A stretch of 64,000 bases of DNA from Lewinellaceae bacterium. GTDB lineage: Bacteria > Bacteroidota > Bacteroidia > Chitinophagales > Saprospiraceae. Of the stretch, positions 35,940 through 45,718 are shown in pieces; within the stretch, counting starts at the first letter, position 1; each line of letters starts with the position of its first letter. The stretch is from contig JACJYG010000011.1 in the NCBI GenBank assembly GCA_020636215.1, positions 186,001 through 250,000 on the forward strand, written 5' to 3'. Position numbers and translations under genes: made by a program. Under the pieces are notes generated by a model. That model was not told the DNA's origin and searched no databases. It saw only the letters and a program-made list of their open reading frames with translations.

Positions 35940-38315
35940 ATGAAAAAAGCACTCTTACTGTTCTTTTTTTCGGCTACTTACTATTTTGGCATTGCACAAC
36001 TGAATATGTCCTTATTATCGGAAGTGCAATACAACGTTGACCTCAGCGATGTCTGGGGTTGGGCAGACCCGGAAACCGGCATCGAATATGGCCTGGTTGG
36101 CCTTCGGAACGGTGTTTCCATCGTCAGCCTCGAAGACCCTGCCGATGCCCATGAGGTCGCTTTTGTCCCCGGCCCGAACTCCATCTGGCGCGACCTGAAA
36201 ACCTGGGGCCATTTTGCCTATGTGACTAACGAAACCAGCAACGGCTTGTTGGTGATTGACCTCTCCGGCCTGCCCAACAGCGTATCCTATATTGAATGGA
36301 CGCCCACCCTTCCCAACCTGGGGGCCTTGTCTTCCTGCCACAACCTGTACATTGACGAATACGGCTATTGCTACCTGGCAGGCTGCAACCTCAACAATGG
36401 CGGCATGTTGATCCTGAATGTGGATACGGCCACCGGTGAACCGGAATTCGTATCGGCGGCGCCGCCGGTATACGCCCACGATGTATACACGGTTAGCAAC
36501 CACATGTACTCCTCAGAGATCTACGCCGGCCATATGGCGATCTATGATGTTACGGACAAGCAAAACATCCAGCTGCTGGCCACGCAGCCGACGCCTTCCA
36601 GCTTTACCCACAATATTTGGGTAAATGAAGAAGAAACGGTGGCTTTTACGACCGACGAAGTCGCCAATGCCTGGGTGGCAGCCTATGATATCACTGATCT
36701 GAATAATATCGTGGAACTGGACCGGTACAAACCGATCGCCACAATAGGGCAAAACGTAATTCCGCACAACGTGCACGTTTGGGATAACTACCTGCTCATC
36801 TCTTATTACACCGATGGAGGCCGCGTCGTGGACGCTTCCCGCCCCACCAACCTCATTGAAGTTGGGAATTACGACACCTGGCTGGGCGGCAATGGCGGTT
36901 TCGACGGCGCCTGGGGGCTTTACCCTTTCCTGCCATCCCAAACGGTGTTGGTGTCGGATATCGGTAATGGCCTTTACGTATTGAAGCCAACCTTCAAGCG
37001 AGCCTGCTGGTTGGAAGGTATCGTCCGCGATTCTATCACAGGCGAATTACTCAAAGATGTACAAGTAGCTATCAATTCCAGCCAACCTAATCAGGGCGTT
37101 ACCGATGCATTTGGCAAATTCGAAACCGGCCAGGTGCTGAGCGGCGCTTTTGAAGTGGAATTTTCCAAGCCAGGTTACCAGAACAAAATACTTGAGGTAT
37201 TGCTGGAAAATGGTGTACTGACCGAACTGGAGGTAGAACTCGCGCCTTTGATTTCCTATGCGATCACCGGGCAAGCCATTCAGGACGGCAACGGACAGCC
37301 TGTTCCGGGTGCATTGGTAGTTGCCCAGGGGGAAGTGATTTCCTACAACACTATCGCTGACGCTAGCGGAAATTTCACCTTCGGCTCTGTTATTGCAGGC
37401 AACTACGATGTTTATGCCGGAAAGTGGGGGTATCGCCATGGGGCGGTAGAGAATATTGCACTCTCCGGTAACACCAGCCTGACCATCGAACTGGAAAAAG
37501 GCTATCAGGACGATTTCATTTTTGACCAGGGCTGGGCCACTAACTCAGAAGGGGCTACATCAGGCTTCTGGGTACGGGCCGAGCCCATCGGCACTTTCAA
37601 CAACAATACCCCGGTGAACCCGGAATTTGACGCCCCTAATGACCTGGGGACGGACTGCTATGTTACTGGCAATGGCGGCGGCGGCGTTGGTGATGACGAT
37701 GTCGACAACGGCGCCGTTACCCTCACTTCCCCGGTGATGGAACTGAGCAGTTATATTGACCCGGTTTTCACCGGCCGCTACTGGTTCTATAATGGCGGCG
37801 GCAACGGACAGCCTAATGACGCTCTATCCATTCGGGTTACCAACGGCACAGAGGAAGTGGAACTGCTCAACATCACCCAGTCTCAAAGCCTGTGGCGCCC
37901 TACCGGCGAGATACACCTGGCAGACTTTATAACCCTTACGGATCAGGTGCAACTGATCTTCGAAACCTCCGACCTGCCGCAAAGCGGCCATCTCGTGGAA
38001 GCTGGAGTTGACCAGATTCTGGTGGAAGATATGGGAACCACCGGTACGGAGGAAGCCGTATTCAATGCCCGCCTCAGCGCATTCCCCAACCCTTTCCAGA
38101 GCCAATCTACAATTTCTTACGAATTGGAGAAGGCTTTCGGACAGGCAACCTTGCAGGTTTATAATACCTTCGGACAGGAAGTGCAGCGTTTTGAGCTGCT
38201 GGATAGCAGCGGACAAATTGGCCTGGGCGCAGAACTCCCCGGAGGCGCCTATCTGGCCCGGCTGATGGTAGATGGCCAATTAGTCGAAACGATCCGGCTG
38301 GTGAAGGTGCAATAA
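35940..38315 (+). CDS. Choice-of-anchor B family secreted protein, T9SS type A
   Basis: 791 residues. A signal peptide (about 1-19) is followed by an LVIVD-repeat propeller-like region (about 20-345; repeated HNVxV and VxDxSRPTNL patterns) of the choice-of-anchor B type. Two carboxypeptidase-regulatory-like beta domains follow (about 350-430 and 440-515), then a beta-sandwich region and a C-terminal type IX secretion sorting domain (SAFPNPFQSQSTISYEL to IRLVKVQ). It is expected to be secreted across the outer membrane and attached to or released from the surface. Its ligand is unknown. Confidence 0.88.
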   Translation: MKKALLLFFFSATYYFGIAQLNMSLLSEVQYNVDLSDVWGWADPETGIEYGLVGLRNGVSIVSLEDPADAHEVAFVPGPNSIWRDLKTWGHFAYVTNETSNGLLVIDLSGLPNSVSYIEWTPTLPNLGALSSCHNLYIDEYGYCYLAGCNLNNGGMLILNVDTATGEPEFVSAAPPVYAHDVYTVSNHMYSSEIYAGHMAIYDVTDKQNIQLLATQPTPSSFTHNIWVNEEETVAFTTDEVANAWVAAYDITDLNNIVELDRYKPIATIGQNVIPHNVHVWDNYLLISYYTDGGRVVDASRPTNLIEVGNYDTWLGGNGGFDGAWGLYPFLPSQTVLVSDIGNGLYVLKPTFKRACWLEGIVRDSITGELLKDVQVAINSSQPNQGVTDAFGKFETGQVLSGAFEVEFSKPGYQNKILEVLLENGVLTELEVELAPLISYAITGQAIQDGNGQPVPGALVVAQGEVISYNTIADASGNFTFGSVIAGNYDVYAGKWGYRHGAVENIALSGNTSLTIELEKGYQDDFIFDQGWATNSEGATSGFWVRAEPIGTFNNNTPVNPEFDAPNDLGTDCYVTGNGGGGVGDDDVDNGAVTLTSPVMELSSYIDPVFTGRYWFYNGGGNGQPNDALSIRVTNGTEEVELLNITQSQSLWRPTGEIHLADFITLTDQVQLIFETSDLPQSGHLVEAGVDQILVEDMGTTGTEEAVFNARLSAFPNPFQSQSTISYELEKAFGQATLQVYNTFGQEVQRFELLDSSGQIGLGAELPGGAYLARLMVDGQLVETIRLVKVQ

Positions 38316-38358
38316 AACGGTTTGCCGCCGATACGATACCGATTGATACTCCTTTTGG

Positions 38359-38470
38359 CCCGCTTGCAAGCGGGTATCTGTTTAGCGATGCTATAGACAC
38401 TCTTTTCTGGCCCGAATTCGGGCCAGAAAAGATGCTGTCCCCCTATCGGGGCAGCGGATACTATCGATTC
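38359..38470. other. Cluster of perfect palindromes between convergent genes
   Basis: CCCGCTTGCAAGCGGG at 38359-38374 is a perfect 16-bp palindrome, and 38401-38432 is a perfect 32-bp palindrome centred on GAATTC with arms TCTTTTCTGGCCCGAA. CCCCCTATCGGGG near 38440 is a further hairpin, and CCCCTTGGGG follows near 38495. The genes on both sides converge here. The order of T and A tracts around the 32-bp palindrome is opposite to a normal terminator, so I do not call it one. Confidence 0.8.
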
Positions 38471-38542
38471 CAGGCTTCCGATGTGCATCCAGTCCCCTTG
38501 GGGCAGGGAGGCAGAGATGGAACGGGCAAGCCAATCCCCTAT

Positions 38543-39238
38543 CTAATCATTCCTTTCCATGCCAGGGGCCCCCGGAAACGCCTCCCCGATATCCTCCATA
38601 TCACCTGGCTGCAAGCCCGCCAATTGGCGCAGGTAAGTATGCATATACCCTGATAAGACTTCCAGTCCCCAGTCGAATTGCTGGTTATTGTTGATCACCA
38701 GGTCGGCCTCATCCATATAGGGTTTGATGTAGCGTTCGAAGGTGGGCAACACATGGTGCTCATAGCGGTACAGCACATCTTCAATGGGGTAATTGCGCTC
38801 TAGCTGGTCGCGCTTGATCCGCCGGATCACCTTGAGATTTTCCTTAGCATGCAGGAAAACCTTCAGGCTCAACAGGTCGCGAACTTTCTTGAAGTGGAAA
38901 ACGAAGATGCCCTCTACCAGGATAATAGGCGCCGGTTCGAAAGAAAGCATATTGGCAATAGCCTTCTCATTGTTGAAGGTGTATTCCTGGCGGTGGACCA
39001 CCTCTCCCCGGATCAGCCTTTTGATGTCTTTGACAAAAGCCTTTTTATCAATAGAATGCGGCAAGTCAAAATTGCGGATACCCTCTTCATCGCAATATTG
39101 TTCCTCGCGCGGCCGATAGTAATCGTCCTGAGAAATGATGCAGAGTTCTTCATTCGAAAATCGTTCGCGTAGTTTTCGAATGAAGGTGGTTTTACCGGAG
39201 CCGCTACCTCCGGAAATGCCAACGATCAGTGATTTCAT
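38543..39238 (-). CDS. udk: Uridine kinase
   Basis: A 231-residue nucleoside kinase that phosphorylates uridine or cytidine for pyrimidine salvage. Walker A GGSGSGKTT is at about residues 10-18. QDDYYRP and NFDLPHSIDK are the uridine-binding segments, and RRIKRDQLER is the lid. The ATG at 39238 (MKSLIVGISGG) is preferred to an upstream start that adds eight residues. It is divergent from the nucleoside transporter gene nupC 145 bp away, a functional pair for nucleoside uptake and trapping. A TAnnTTTG-like element occurs at 39260-39267 on the minus strand. Confidence 0.92.
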   Translation of the reverse strand: MKSLIVGISGGSGSGKTTFIRKLRERFSNEELCIISQDDYYRPREEQYCDEEGIRNFDLPHSIDKKAFVKDIKRLIRGEVVHRQEYTFNNEKAIANMLSFEPAPIILVEGIFVFHFKKVRDLLSLKVFLHAKENLKVIRRIKRDQLERNYPIEDVLYRYEHHVLPTFERYIKPYMDEADLVINNNQQFDWGLEVLSGYMHTYLRQLAGLQPGDMEDIGEAFPGAPGMERND

Positions 39239-39383
39239 AATGCCCGCTGCTGGTTTGCACAAATTTAGTTCAGTTTTCCGAATAATTGGAATTTTAAGAA
39301 AAGGGAAGCCGATGCCTTTTCAGCCCTCCTCAACCCGTAAAAGTTTACTACATTTGGACGTTCACTGACAAAATTGGAAAACC

Positions 39384-40709
39384 ATGGAGTTTTTTACAGG
39401 CCTTTTGCGCGGCCTTCTGGGCATTGTTGTAATGTTAGGCGTCTGCTATCTGCTAAGCAACAACCGGCGCGCCATCAACTGGCGGCTGGTAGGAATGGGT
39501 ATGACCATGCAGTTTATCCTTGCCATTGCCATTCTGAGGGTCCCATTAATCAAGAAAATTTTTGACGTCATCGCGAGTTTCTTTGTTGTAGTGCTCGACT
39601 TTACGGAAGCCGGCGCCAACTTCGTGCTCGGCTCCTGGCCAAGCGTCACCCAAGTGACCGATGGCAGCGGCGCGCTGGTGACGGTGGGATACATTTTCGC
39701 CTTTAAAGTTTTACCTACTATCATATTCTTTTCGGCGCTATCGTCCGTGCTTTACTATCTGGGGATTTTGCAATTGATTATCAAGGGCTTTGCCTGGGTG
39801 ATGACGCGCACCATGAAACTGACGGGCGCGGAAAGCCTGGCGGCGGCGGCTAATGTGTTTATCGGGCAAACCGAGGCGCCGCTGGTCATCAAACCTTACC
39901 TGGAAAGCATGTCCCGCTCAGAGATCCTGTGCCTGATGACGGGCGGCATGGCCACTATCGCCGGAGGAGTATTCGCCGCCTACGTGGGCTTCCTGGGTGG
40001 AGAAGACCCGGTATCGCGGCAAATGTTCGCTACGCACCTCCTCACGGCCTCCATCATCTCTGCGCCGGCCGCCATTGTCGCTGCCAAAATGCTCTTTCCC
40101 GAAACCCGGGAGATCGATATGGAGCATCAGAAGCTGGATATCCCTCGCCAGGATGTGGGCAACAACCTGCTCGACGCTATCTCCCGGGGTACGACCGATG
40201 GTTTGAAACTGGCCGTCAATGTGGGGGCCATGTTGCTCGTTTTTACCGCTTTTATTTCCATGCTCAACTACCTGCTCGAACACTGGGTCGGCAGTTGGAC
40301 CGGGCTCAACGGGTACGTTGTCGAAAAGACAGCAGGGCGTTTTGAAGGATTCAATATGCAGTATGTATTGGGGCTTCTCTTTGCTCCTTTTGCCTGGGTG
40401 CTTGGCGTTCCCTCCAAGGACATCCTGCTGGTGGGGCAATTGCTGGGCCTGAAAACCACGCTCAACGAATTTTTCGCTTATGCTGAACTGCAGAAGCTGG
40501 AAAATGCCATGGGCTTCAAGTCCCTGATCATTTCCACCTACGCCCTTTGTGGTTTCGCCAACTTTGCCTCTATCGGCATACAGATCGGCGGTATCGGCGC
40601 CATCGCCCCCGGCCAGCGCACCGCCCTGACCGAACTGGGCATCAAAGCCCTGATCGGCGGCACTATCGCTAGTTTCCTTACGGCGGCTATTGCGGGGGTT
40701 TTGGTGTAG
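39384..40709 (+). CDS. nupC: Concentrative nucleoside transporter NupC
   Basis: A 441-residue inner-membrane symporter of the CNT family with about ten hydrophobic segments. The signature NVFIGQTEAPLVIKPYL is at about residue 155, and the second re-entrant motif region GFANFASIGIQIGGIGAIAPGQR is near residue 395. It imports nucleosides with a cation gradient. It is divergent from uridine kinase, which supports a pyrimidine nucleoside role. Its last 23 bp overlap the 3' end of the convergent DinB-like gene. A TACATTTG -7-like element lies at 39349-39356. Confidence 0.93.
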   Translation: MEFFTGLLRGLLGIVVMLGVCYLLSNNRRAINWRLVGMGMTMQFILAIAILRVPLIKKIFDVIASFFVVVLDFTEAGANFVLGSWPSVTQVTDGSGALVTVGYIFAFKVLPTIIFFSALSSVLYYLGILQLIIKGFAWVMTRTMKLTGAESLAAAANVFIGQTEAPLVIKPYLESMSRSEILCLMTGGMATIAGGVFAAYVGFLGGEDPVSRQMFATHLLTASIISAPAAIVAAKMLFPETREIDMEHQKLDIPRQDVGNNLLDAISRGTTDGLKLAVNVGAMLLVFTAFISMLNYLLEHWVGSWTGLNGYVVEKTAGRFEGFNMQYVLGLLFAPFAWVLGVPSKDILLVGQLLGLKTTLNEFFAYAELQKLENAMGFKSLIISTYALCGFANFASIGIQIGGIGAIAPGQRTALTELGIKALIGGTIASFLTAAIAGVLV

Positions 40710-41238
40710 TGGCGTAAACCACCCTTTCTATCTGCTTCCGGTGGCGTTCGAAGTGGCTATCAAAGAAGCGGACCATGCCTTCCAGGCTCATCCGGCCGGC
40801 GAAGGGGTGCTTGTAGATATCCTTGTCGAAATACGCATCTGGCAGGCTGGACAGATAGTCCTGCAGATCCTTGCGGTTCTCTTGCCATTTACGCGCTGTT
40901 TCCTGGAAATCAGATTCTTGCGGCAGGACATCATCCCCAACACCTTTGGGCGCCTTAAACTTAAAGGGCAGCCCCAGGTAAAAGCGTAGGATAAACTGCC
41001 GGAACCCACCGCCCAGGCCGGCATTCTGGAGATTCGGATTGAAACTCAGCTTCTTCTTTACGTAATTCAAGGAGCCCGTCTCGGCCAGGATGAGATGGTG
41101 CATCACCTGAAGGGCCGACCAGCCGCCATCGGCGGGCTTTCGGTTGAGGTTATCATGGCCAAGGGGCGCCAGTTGATCCAGCAACTCCTGTAAATCGCGA
41201 TCCATCTTTTGAAGGTGTTGAGTAAGGGAAGGGGTCAT
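40687..41238 (-). CDS. DinB-like superfamily protein
   Basis: A 183-residue four-helix-bundle protein of the DinB/YfiT-like metal-binding superfamily. It has HDNLNRKPADGGWSALQVMHHLILAE near the N-terminus and HPFAGRMSLEGMVRFFDSHFERHRKQI near the C-terminus. The His residues in these helices are the typical divalent metal ligands. Family members include thiol-dependent transferases; the reaction here is unknown. The 3' end overlaps nupC. Confidence 0.8.
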   Translation of the reverse strand: MTPSLTQHLQKMDRDLQELLDQLAPLGHDNLNRKPADGGWSALQVMHHLILAETGSLNYVKKKLSFNPNLQNAGLGGGFRQFILRFYLGLPFKFKAPKGVGDDVLPQESDFQETARKWQENRKDLQDYLSSLPDAYFDKDIYKHPFAGRMSLEGMVRFFDSHFERHRKQIERVVYATTPKPPQ

Positions 41239-41451
41239 GGCGGATGTTTGTAATCTGTTATTTGTTGTGAAGATAGAAACTTTTCATCAATAGAAATCTC
41301 TGTTTAAAGATACTATGGATGCTTACTTTGCACCAACAGTATCTATAGGATCAACCGCCCGTAAGGCGCAGTATCAGCCCCGTCCGTACGGACGGAATGA
41401 GCATCCTGCTTAGATGCAGTACAAATATCTCTCTGGATAAACTTCCGAAGT

Positions 41452-42003
41452 TTACCCCAGTTCCCCGCGTTCCAGCATAAAGCCCACCCGCATGAGCGCG
41501 ACCTGGGATAAGGCGTCGGTGATCTGGCCGTTAAACACCATTTCCAGCGCCTCAGAAAAGGGGAGCTTCCGGATGGCCAGTTCTTCGGTTTCTTCCGGGG
41601 CAGCTTCGCCGAAAGACAAGCCCCGGGCGATAAATACCATACCGAATTCATCGGTTACAGAGTTGGAAGTATGCAACTCCAATACCTTTGTCCAATGGGT
41701 AGCGCGAATGCCCGTTTCTTCCGCCAGCTCTTTTTGAGCCGCCACAAGCGGGCTGCCATCAAGCGGGCCGCCGCCTTCCGGGATTTCCCAGGAATATTGA
41801 TCAAGGGTGTAACGGTATTGGCCCACCAGCCAGGTATTATGCTCTTCATCCAAAGGTACAACTCCCACGGCAAGGTTCTTGAAGTGCACTACACCGTATA
41901 TGCCATCCGTCCCGGTGGGCGTAATCACCTCCCGGTGGGTGATCTGAATCCAGGGGTTGTCGTAGGCGATCCGGGAGGAGCGGGTTGTCCAGGGGTTTTT
42001 CAT
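41452..42003 (-). CDS. Nudix hydrolase, ADP-ribose pyrophosphatase-like
   Basis: A 183-residue cytoplasmic pyrophosphatase. The Nudix box is in GPLDGSPLVAAQKELAEETGI, with the catalytic Glu pair in KELAEETG, and is preceded by QYSWEIPEGG as in ADP-sugar pyrophosphatases. These enzymes hydrolyse ADP-ribose or related nucleotide sugars. No operon partner: 64-bp tandem repeats separate it from the GH92 gene upstream. DNA from 41239 to 41451 holds no gene, only a 16-bp palindrome CCGTCCGTACGGACGG at 41380-41395. Confidence 0.87.
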   Translation of the reverse strand: MKNPWTTRSSRIAYDNPWIQITHREVITPTGTDGIYGVVHFKNLAVGVVPLDEEHNTWLVGQYRYTLDQYSWEIPEGGGPLDGSPLVAAQKELAEETGIRATHWTKVLELHTSNSVTDEFGMVFIARGLSFGEAAPEETEELAIRKLPFSEALEMVFNGQITDALSQVALMRVGFMLERGELG

Positions 42004-42129
42004 GGGTGTGGGTTATATAGTTCTATTGTTATATGACAGGGTTGCTTAGCCTTAGGGCGATGCCCTAAGTTATAATGTATTCACCTTTCAGGCGAAGCGC
42101 CGCATATTGCTCTTTGTATTCTGCCGACT

Positions 42130-42340
42130 GCTTTCCCGATCTCGTTCCACCGGATCTCGTCGGGCTGCGAAGGTGCAAGCCCCTCCGCAGCTGCGGTGCA
42201 CCTTTTCAACTGCCTTCCCGATCTCGATCCACCGGATCTCGTCGGGATGAAAAGCTGCGGTGCACCTTTTCAACTGCCTTCCCGATTTCGATCCACCGGA
42301 TCTCGTCGGGATGAAAAGCTGCGGTGCACCTTTTCAACTG
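42130..42340. repeat. 64-bp tandem repeat with internal hairpins
   Basis: GCTGCGGTGCACC recurs at 42190, 42254 and 42318, an exact 64-bp period, with nearly identical sequence between. A diverged partial unit precedes it from about 42130. Each unit contains GATCCACCGGATC, a small hairpin, inside CCCGA and TCGGG arms. The array ends 2 bp before the stop codon of the GH92 gene and fills most of the 338-bp gap to the Nudix gene; I see no gene in it. Confidence 0.85.
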
Positions 42341-42341
42341 C

Positions 42342-44714
42342 CTACTGCTGGCCGATGCTTCCCCAGTTCTGATTCGGCGCCGGGCCCATTTCCAGCACCA
42401 GCTTGCCGCCATTCACGATGTCCGAATAGTTTAGCTGCGCTTCATCCAGTGGGTTGCCGTTGAAGGTAGCTGACTGTACGTAGACGTTTTCGGGGCTATT
42501 GTTATGGGTTTCGATCACAAAAGTTTTTCCGCTGGCGTAATCCGCGTTCAGGTCGATCGTGATCCGGTCAAATACAGGGCTGCCGAGCTGCATTTTGGGT
42601 TCCCTATCCGAAAGCCCCTTCACATCGAACAAGCCCATGGAAGCCATGACGTACCAGGCGCCGAGCTGCCCCTGGTCTTCATCCTGGCCATAGCCGTAGC
42701 CGTGGATGCCATCTGTCCCGTAGAATTCATTGCAGATAGCCCGTGTCCACTTCTGGCTGAGCCAGGGCTTACCGGAATGGTTGAAGAGCCAGGAGATGTG
42801 CAGGCTGGGCTGGTTGCCGTGGTTGTAAATGGATTCCACGCCGGCAAAGGCATTGACTTCTTTTCCCCCGCCAAAAGCTGTCTCCTGGGCCCGGGTGAAA
42901 ACAGAATCCAGGCGCCGGTTGAATGTTTCCGGGCCCATCAGGCGTACCAGCCCCTCGGGGTCATGCGGCACGTAAAAGGTGTACTGCCAGGCATTGCCCT
43001 CCTGGAAACCCCGCCAGGCTTCGAAAGGGTTGAAATCTTCCAGAAAAGCGCCGTTCGGATAGCGCGGACGGACGAAGCCGGTGGTGCTGTCATAGGAAAT
43101 CCGCCAATAATCGGCCATTTTCATCAACTGTTGATAATCTTGTGTTTCGCCCAGCTGCTGCGCCATTTGCGCCACGGCGTAAGCTCCAAAAGCATACTCC
43201 AGGCTCCGGGAAACACAGAAGCGGTCGCCGGCCTCGCTGGCCTCGTAGGTATCGGCAAAAGGGACGAAGCCCTGTTCCACAAAACCCCGCATATCGAGCT
43301 TGCCGGCGCCCGGCGGGCGGTTTCGCCACTCCAGCTCGTTCTTGCGGGCCGCCTGGTAAGCGCGTTCTACATCGTAGTTTCGAATGCCGCAGTTATAGGC
43401 CGCAGCGATGACTAGTCCTACAAAATTCGTACCCACTCCCGACACATATTTACTATTAGCCAGGCCATCGCCCAGCCAGCCGGCATCCTGGTACACCCGG
43501 AGCTGGGTCTGTACGAAGTCGTTATAATACTCCGGCCAGGCCAGGGCCCAAAGCTGGGTGAGGTTCCAGAAGGCGCCCCAGATGGCGTCCGTATTGTAGA
43601 GGTTGTGTACGGGCCTGCCCTGTCCATCGAGTTCCAGTTGTCCAAGCGTACCGTCATTGCGGGGATAGGCGCCGTTTACGTCATTATACAAACCTCTGCC
43701 CAGCAACGCGTGGTACAGGCCGGTGTAGAATTTGACCCGATCCGATTCCCGGCCGCCTTCTACCTTTATCTTACCCAGTTCTTTCTTCCAGATCTGCTGC
43801 GTTTCCTGTTGCACGGCGGCAAAATCTTTCCCAGTTGCTTCCGCCTCCATATTCCGACGGGCATTTTCGATAGAGGTATAGGAAATGGCCACTTTCAGCT
43901 CCACCGTTTCAGTTTCTTTGGTTTGGAAGGAGAAATAGGCTCCAGCGCCCACCCCGGCCAGTTCCGGTTGCCCGGCAAAGACGGAATCCCGTCGGAAAGC
44001 GCCAAAGGTGTCCGCCGGGCGGCCGAGCTGCGCGTAGAAATAGATCGGCAGGCGGGTATCTTCGACTTTGTGGTTGTGCCCTACGTATAAAGGCGCGGTC
44101 AGCACCATGCCCTCCACTTCCCGATTGTTCAACACCTTCACCCTGGCATCGAGGATAGGGCCGCTTTCGCCCTGCACATTGCCGATGTCGAACAGGATAT
44201 TGCAGGCAGCATTGGCCGGGAAAGTGTAGCGGTGGAAGCCGACGCGGGGCGTGGCCGTCAGTTCGGCGGTGATGTCATAGTCTTTGAGGCGCACTTTATA
44301 ATAGCCCGCCTGAGCCAGTTCTTCCCTTTTATCGAAGCGCGAGCGGTAGCCGCTGTCCGGCTTGTCCAGTTCACCAGGGACGGTTATCAATTTGCCGGTA
44401 GTAGGCATGGTAATGATGCCGCCCACCTGAAATTCCCGGGCGTGGGAAAAGCCTTCGATGGAGGTATGGCGGTCATCATAGCCGACTGCTTCCCAGCCCG
44501 ATTTGTTGCCATAATGGGCATCGGTAGCAGGCCCCAGTTTGGCCATGCCGAAAGGGCGCGCGGCCGGGGTATAGAAAAACCAACGGCTGTGGGCGGAGCC
44601 GATGTTGGGGTTGACGTAAGGGATAGGGTCGAAATTCGCTTCCGTTTCGGGATTGGAGGTGCAATTGCCCAAAAGGAAGATCAGGGAAAGAAAAAATAAG
44701 GGGTAAGTGCTCAT
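42342..44714 (-). CDS. GH92 family glycosidase, lipoprotein (alpha-mannosidase-like)
   Basis: A 790-residue lipoprotein (lipobox LLGNC). It has the GH92 layout: an N-terminal beta-sandwich (YVNPNIGSAHSRWFFYTPAARPFGMAKLGP) and a C-terminal alpha/alpha barrel with HISWLFNHSG and GYGQDEDQGQLGAWYVMASMGLF, the region containing the calcium-dependent catalytic acids. Family enzymes are exo-alpha-mannosidases with varied linkage preference. The start overlaps the end of the GH43 gene by 4 bp (ATGA), so the two are translationally coupled and probably act on the same glycan. It is likely surface or periplasmic. Confidence 0.9.
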   Translation of the reverse strand: MSTYPLFFLSLIFLLGNCTSNPETEANFDPIPYVNPNIGSAHSRWFFYTPAARPFGMAKLGPATDAHYGNKSGWEAVGYDDRHTSIEGFSHAREFQVGGIITMPTTGKLITVPGELDKPDSGYRSRFDKREELAQAGYYKVRLKDYDITAELTATPRVGFHRYTFPANAACNILFDIGNVQGESGPILDARVKVLNNREVEGMVLTAPLYVGHNHKVEDTRLPIYFYAQLGRPADTFGAFRRDSVFAGQPELAGVGAGAYFSFQTKETETVELKVAISYTSIENARRNMEAEATGKDFAAVQQETQQIWKKELGKIKVEGGRESDRVKFYTGLYHALLGRGLYNDVNGAYPRNDGTLGQLELDGQGRPVHNLYNTDAIWGAFWNLTQLWALAWPEYYNDFVQTQLRVYQDAGWLGDGLANSKYVSGVGTNFVGLVIAAAYNCGIRNYDVERAYQAARKNELEWRNRPPGAGKLDMRGFVEQGFVPFADTYEASEAGDRFCVSRSLEYAFGAYAVAQMAQQLGETQDYQQLMKMADYWRISYDSTTGFVRPRYPNGAFLEDFNPFEAWRGFQEGNAWQYTFYVPHDPEGLVRLMGPETFNRRLDSVFTRAQETAFGGGKEVNAFAGVESIYNHGNQPSLHISWLFNHSGKPWLSQKWTRAICNEFYGTDGIHGYGYGQDEDQGQLGAWYVMASMGLFDVKGLSDREPKMQLGSPVFDRITIDLNADYASGKTFVIETHNNSPENVYVQSATFNGNPLDEAQLNYSDIVNGGKLVLEMGPAPNQNWGSIGQQ

Positions 44715-45718
44715 TTTATCAATCTGTTTTTTGCCACCCCCTCAAAGGTAATCACCACCGGTAGAATCAAGCCCTGTTCATCAAATTCCAGCTTGTCGAT
44801 GCAGGTAGCCCGGTGGTTGGGGTGCGTTTCGGATAAGGGGCGCCGGTGATACAGGATATACCAATCGCCCGTATGCGGCGCCTGAATCAAGGAGTGATGG
44901 CCGGCGCCGGTGGCGACAGCGGGGTCCTGCTGCAGCACGACGCCAATGCGCTCGAAAGGGCCAAAGGGGGAATCCGCTATGGCATAGGCCACGCGATAGT
45001 CGGGGCCGCCCCACCCGCCTTCCGACCACATGAAATAGTACTTCCCGTTGCGGATGAACATGAACGGCCCTTCTACATAGCCTTCGGGAGTGATTTCGCG
45101 GAAAAGCGTTCCATCCTCGAAGGGTTCAAAGCCGGTAAAATCACTGTTCAACTTTACAATATTGCAATGCCGCCACCCGCCGTAAATCATGTAATACTGC
45201 CCATCCTTATCCCGAAACACAAATTGATCGATGGGTTGGGCGCCGTTGTGAAATGTTCCGAGCAGGGGCTTGCCCAAATAGTCGGCAAAGGGCCCTTCCG
45301 GCCGATCCGATACGGCAATGCCGATACCGCCATGCTCCGCATCGCTTTGGATATCATTCGCTGCAAAAAAAAGAAAATACCGGCCGTCTTTCTGAATGAT
45401 CGCCGGCGCCCAGACCGCTTTATGCGCCCATTTTACTGCCGCGGTATCCAGGATGCGAGCGTGCTTTTCCCATTTGATTAAATCCCGGGAGGAAAAGGCA
45501 TCCAGAAAAACCTGCCGCTCATAGGCATCCGAATAGGTCGGGTAAACCCAATAACGGTTGTCAAACACCGCTCCCTCCGGGTCGGCGTACCAGCCGGGAA
45601 GAATGGGGTTGCCGGACGTTTTCTGGGAAAAAACAGGGTTTAGAAAGGCAAGGGCGACAATTGCCATTGCCCATACAGCGACACTCTTTTTTATTACCTG
45701 GGCGATCTCTCTGGCCAT
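44711..45718 (-). CDS. GH43 family glycosidase
   Basis: A 335-residue exported enzyme with a signal peptide ending near NPVFSQ. The five-bladed propeller catalytic residues are visible: Asp in WYADPEG, the pKa-modulating Asp in QPIDQFVF and the Glu in YVEGPFMF. GH43 members remove arabinose, xylose or galactose residues. It is coupled to the downstream GH92 gene by a 4-bp overlap. The 229 bp upstream to 45947 holds no gene that I can support. Confidence 0.88.
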   Translation of the reverse strand: MAREIAQVIKKSVAVWAMAIVALAFLNPVFSQKTSGNPILPGWYADPEGAVFDNRYWVYPTYSDAYERQVFLDAFSSRDLIKWEKHARILDTAAVKWAHKAVWAPAIIQKDGRYFLFFAANDIQSDAEHGGIGIAVSDRPEGPFADYLGKPLLGTFHNGAQPIDQFVFRDKDGQYYMIYGGWRHCNIVKLNSDFTGFEPFEDGTLFREITPEGYVEGPFMFIRNGKYYFMWSEGGWGGPDYRVAYAIADSPFGPFERIGVVLQQDPAVATGAGHHSLIQAPHTGDWYILYHRRPLSETHPNHRATCIDKLEFDEQGLILPVVITFEGVAKNRLIK

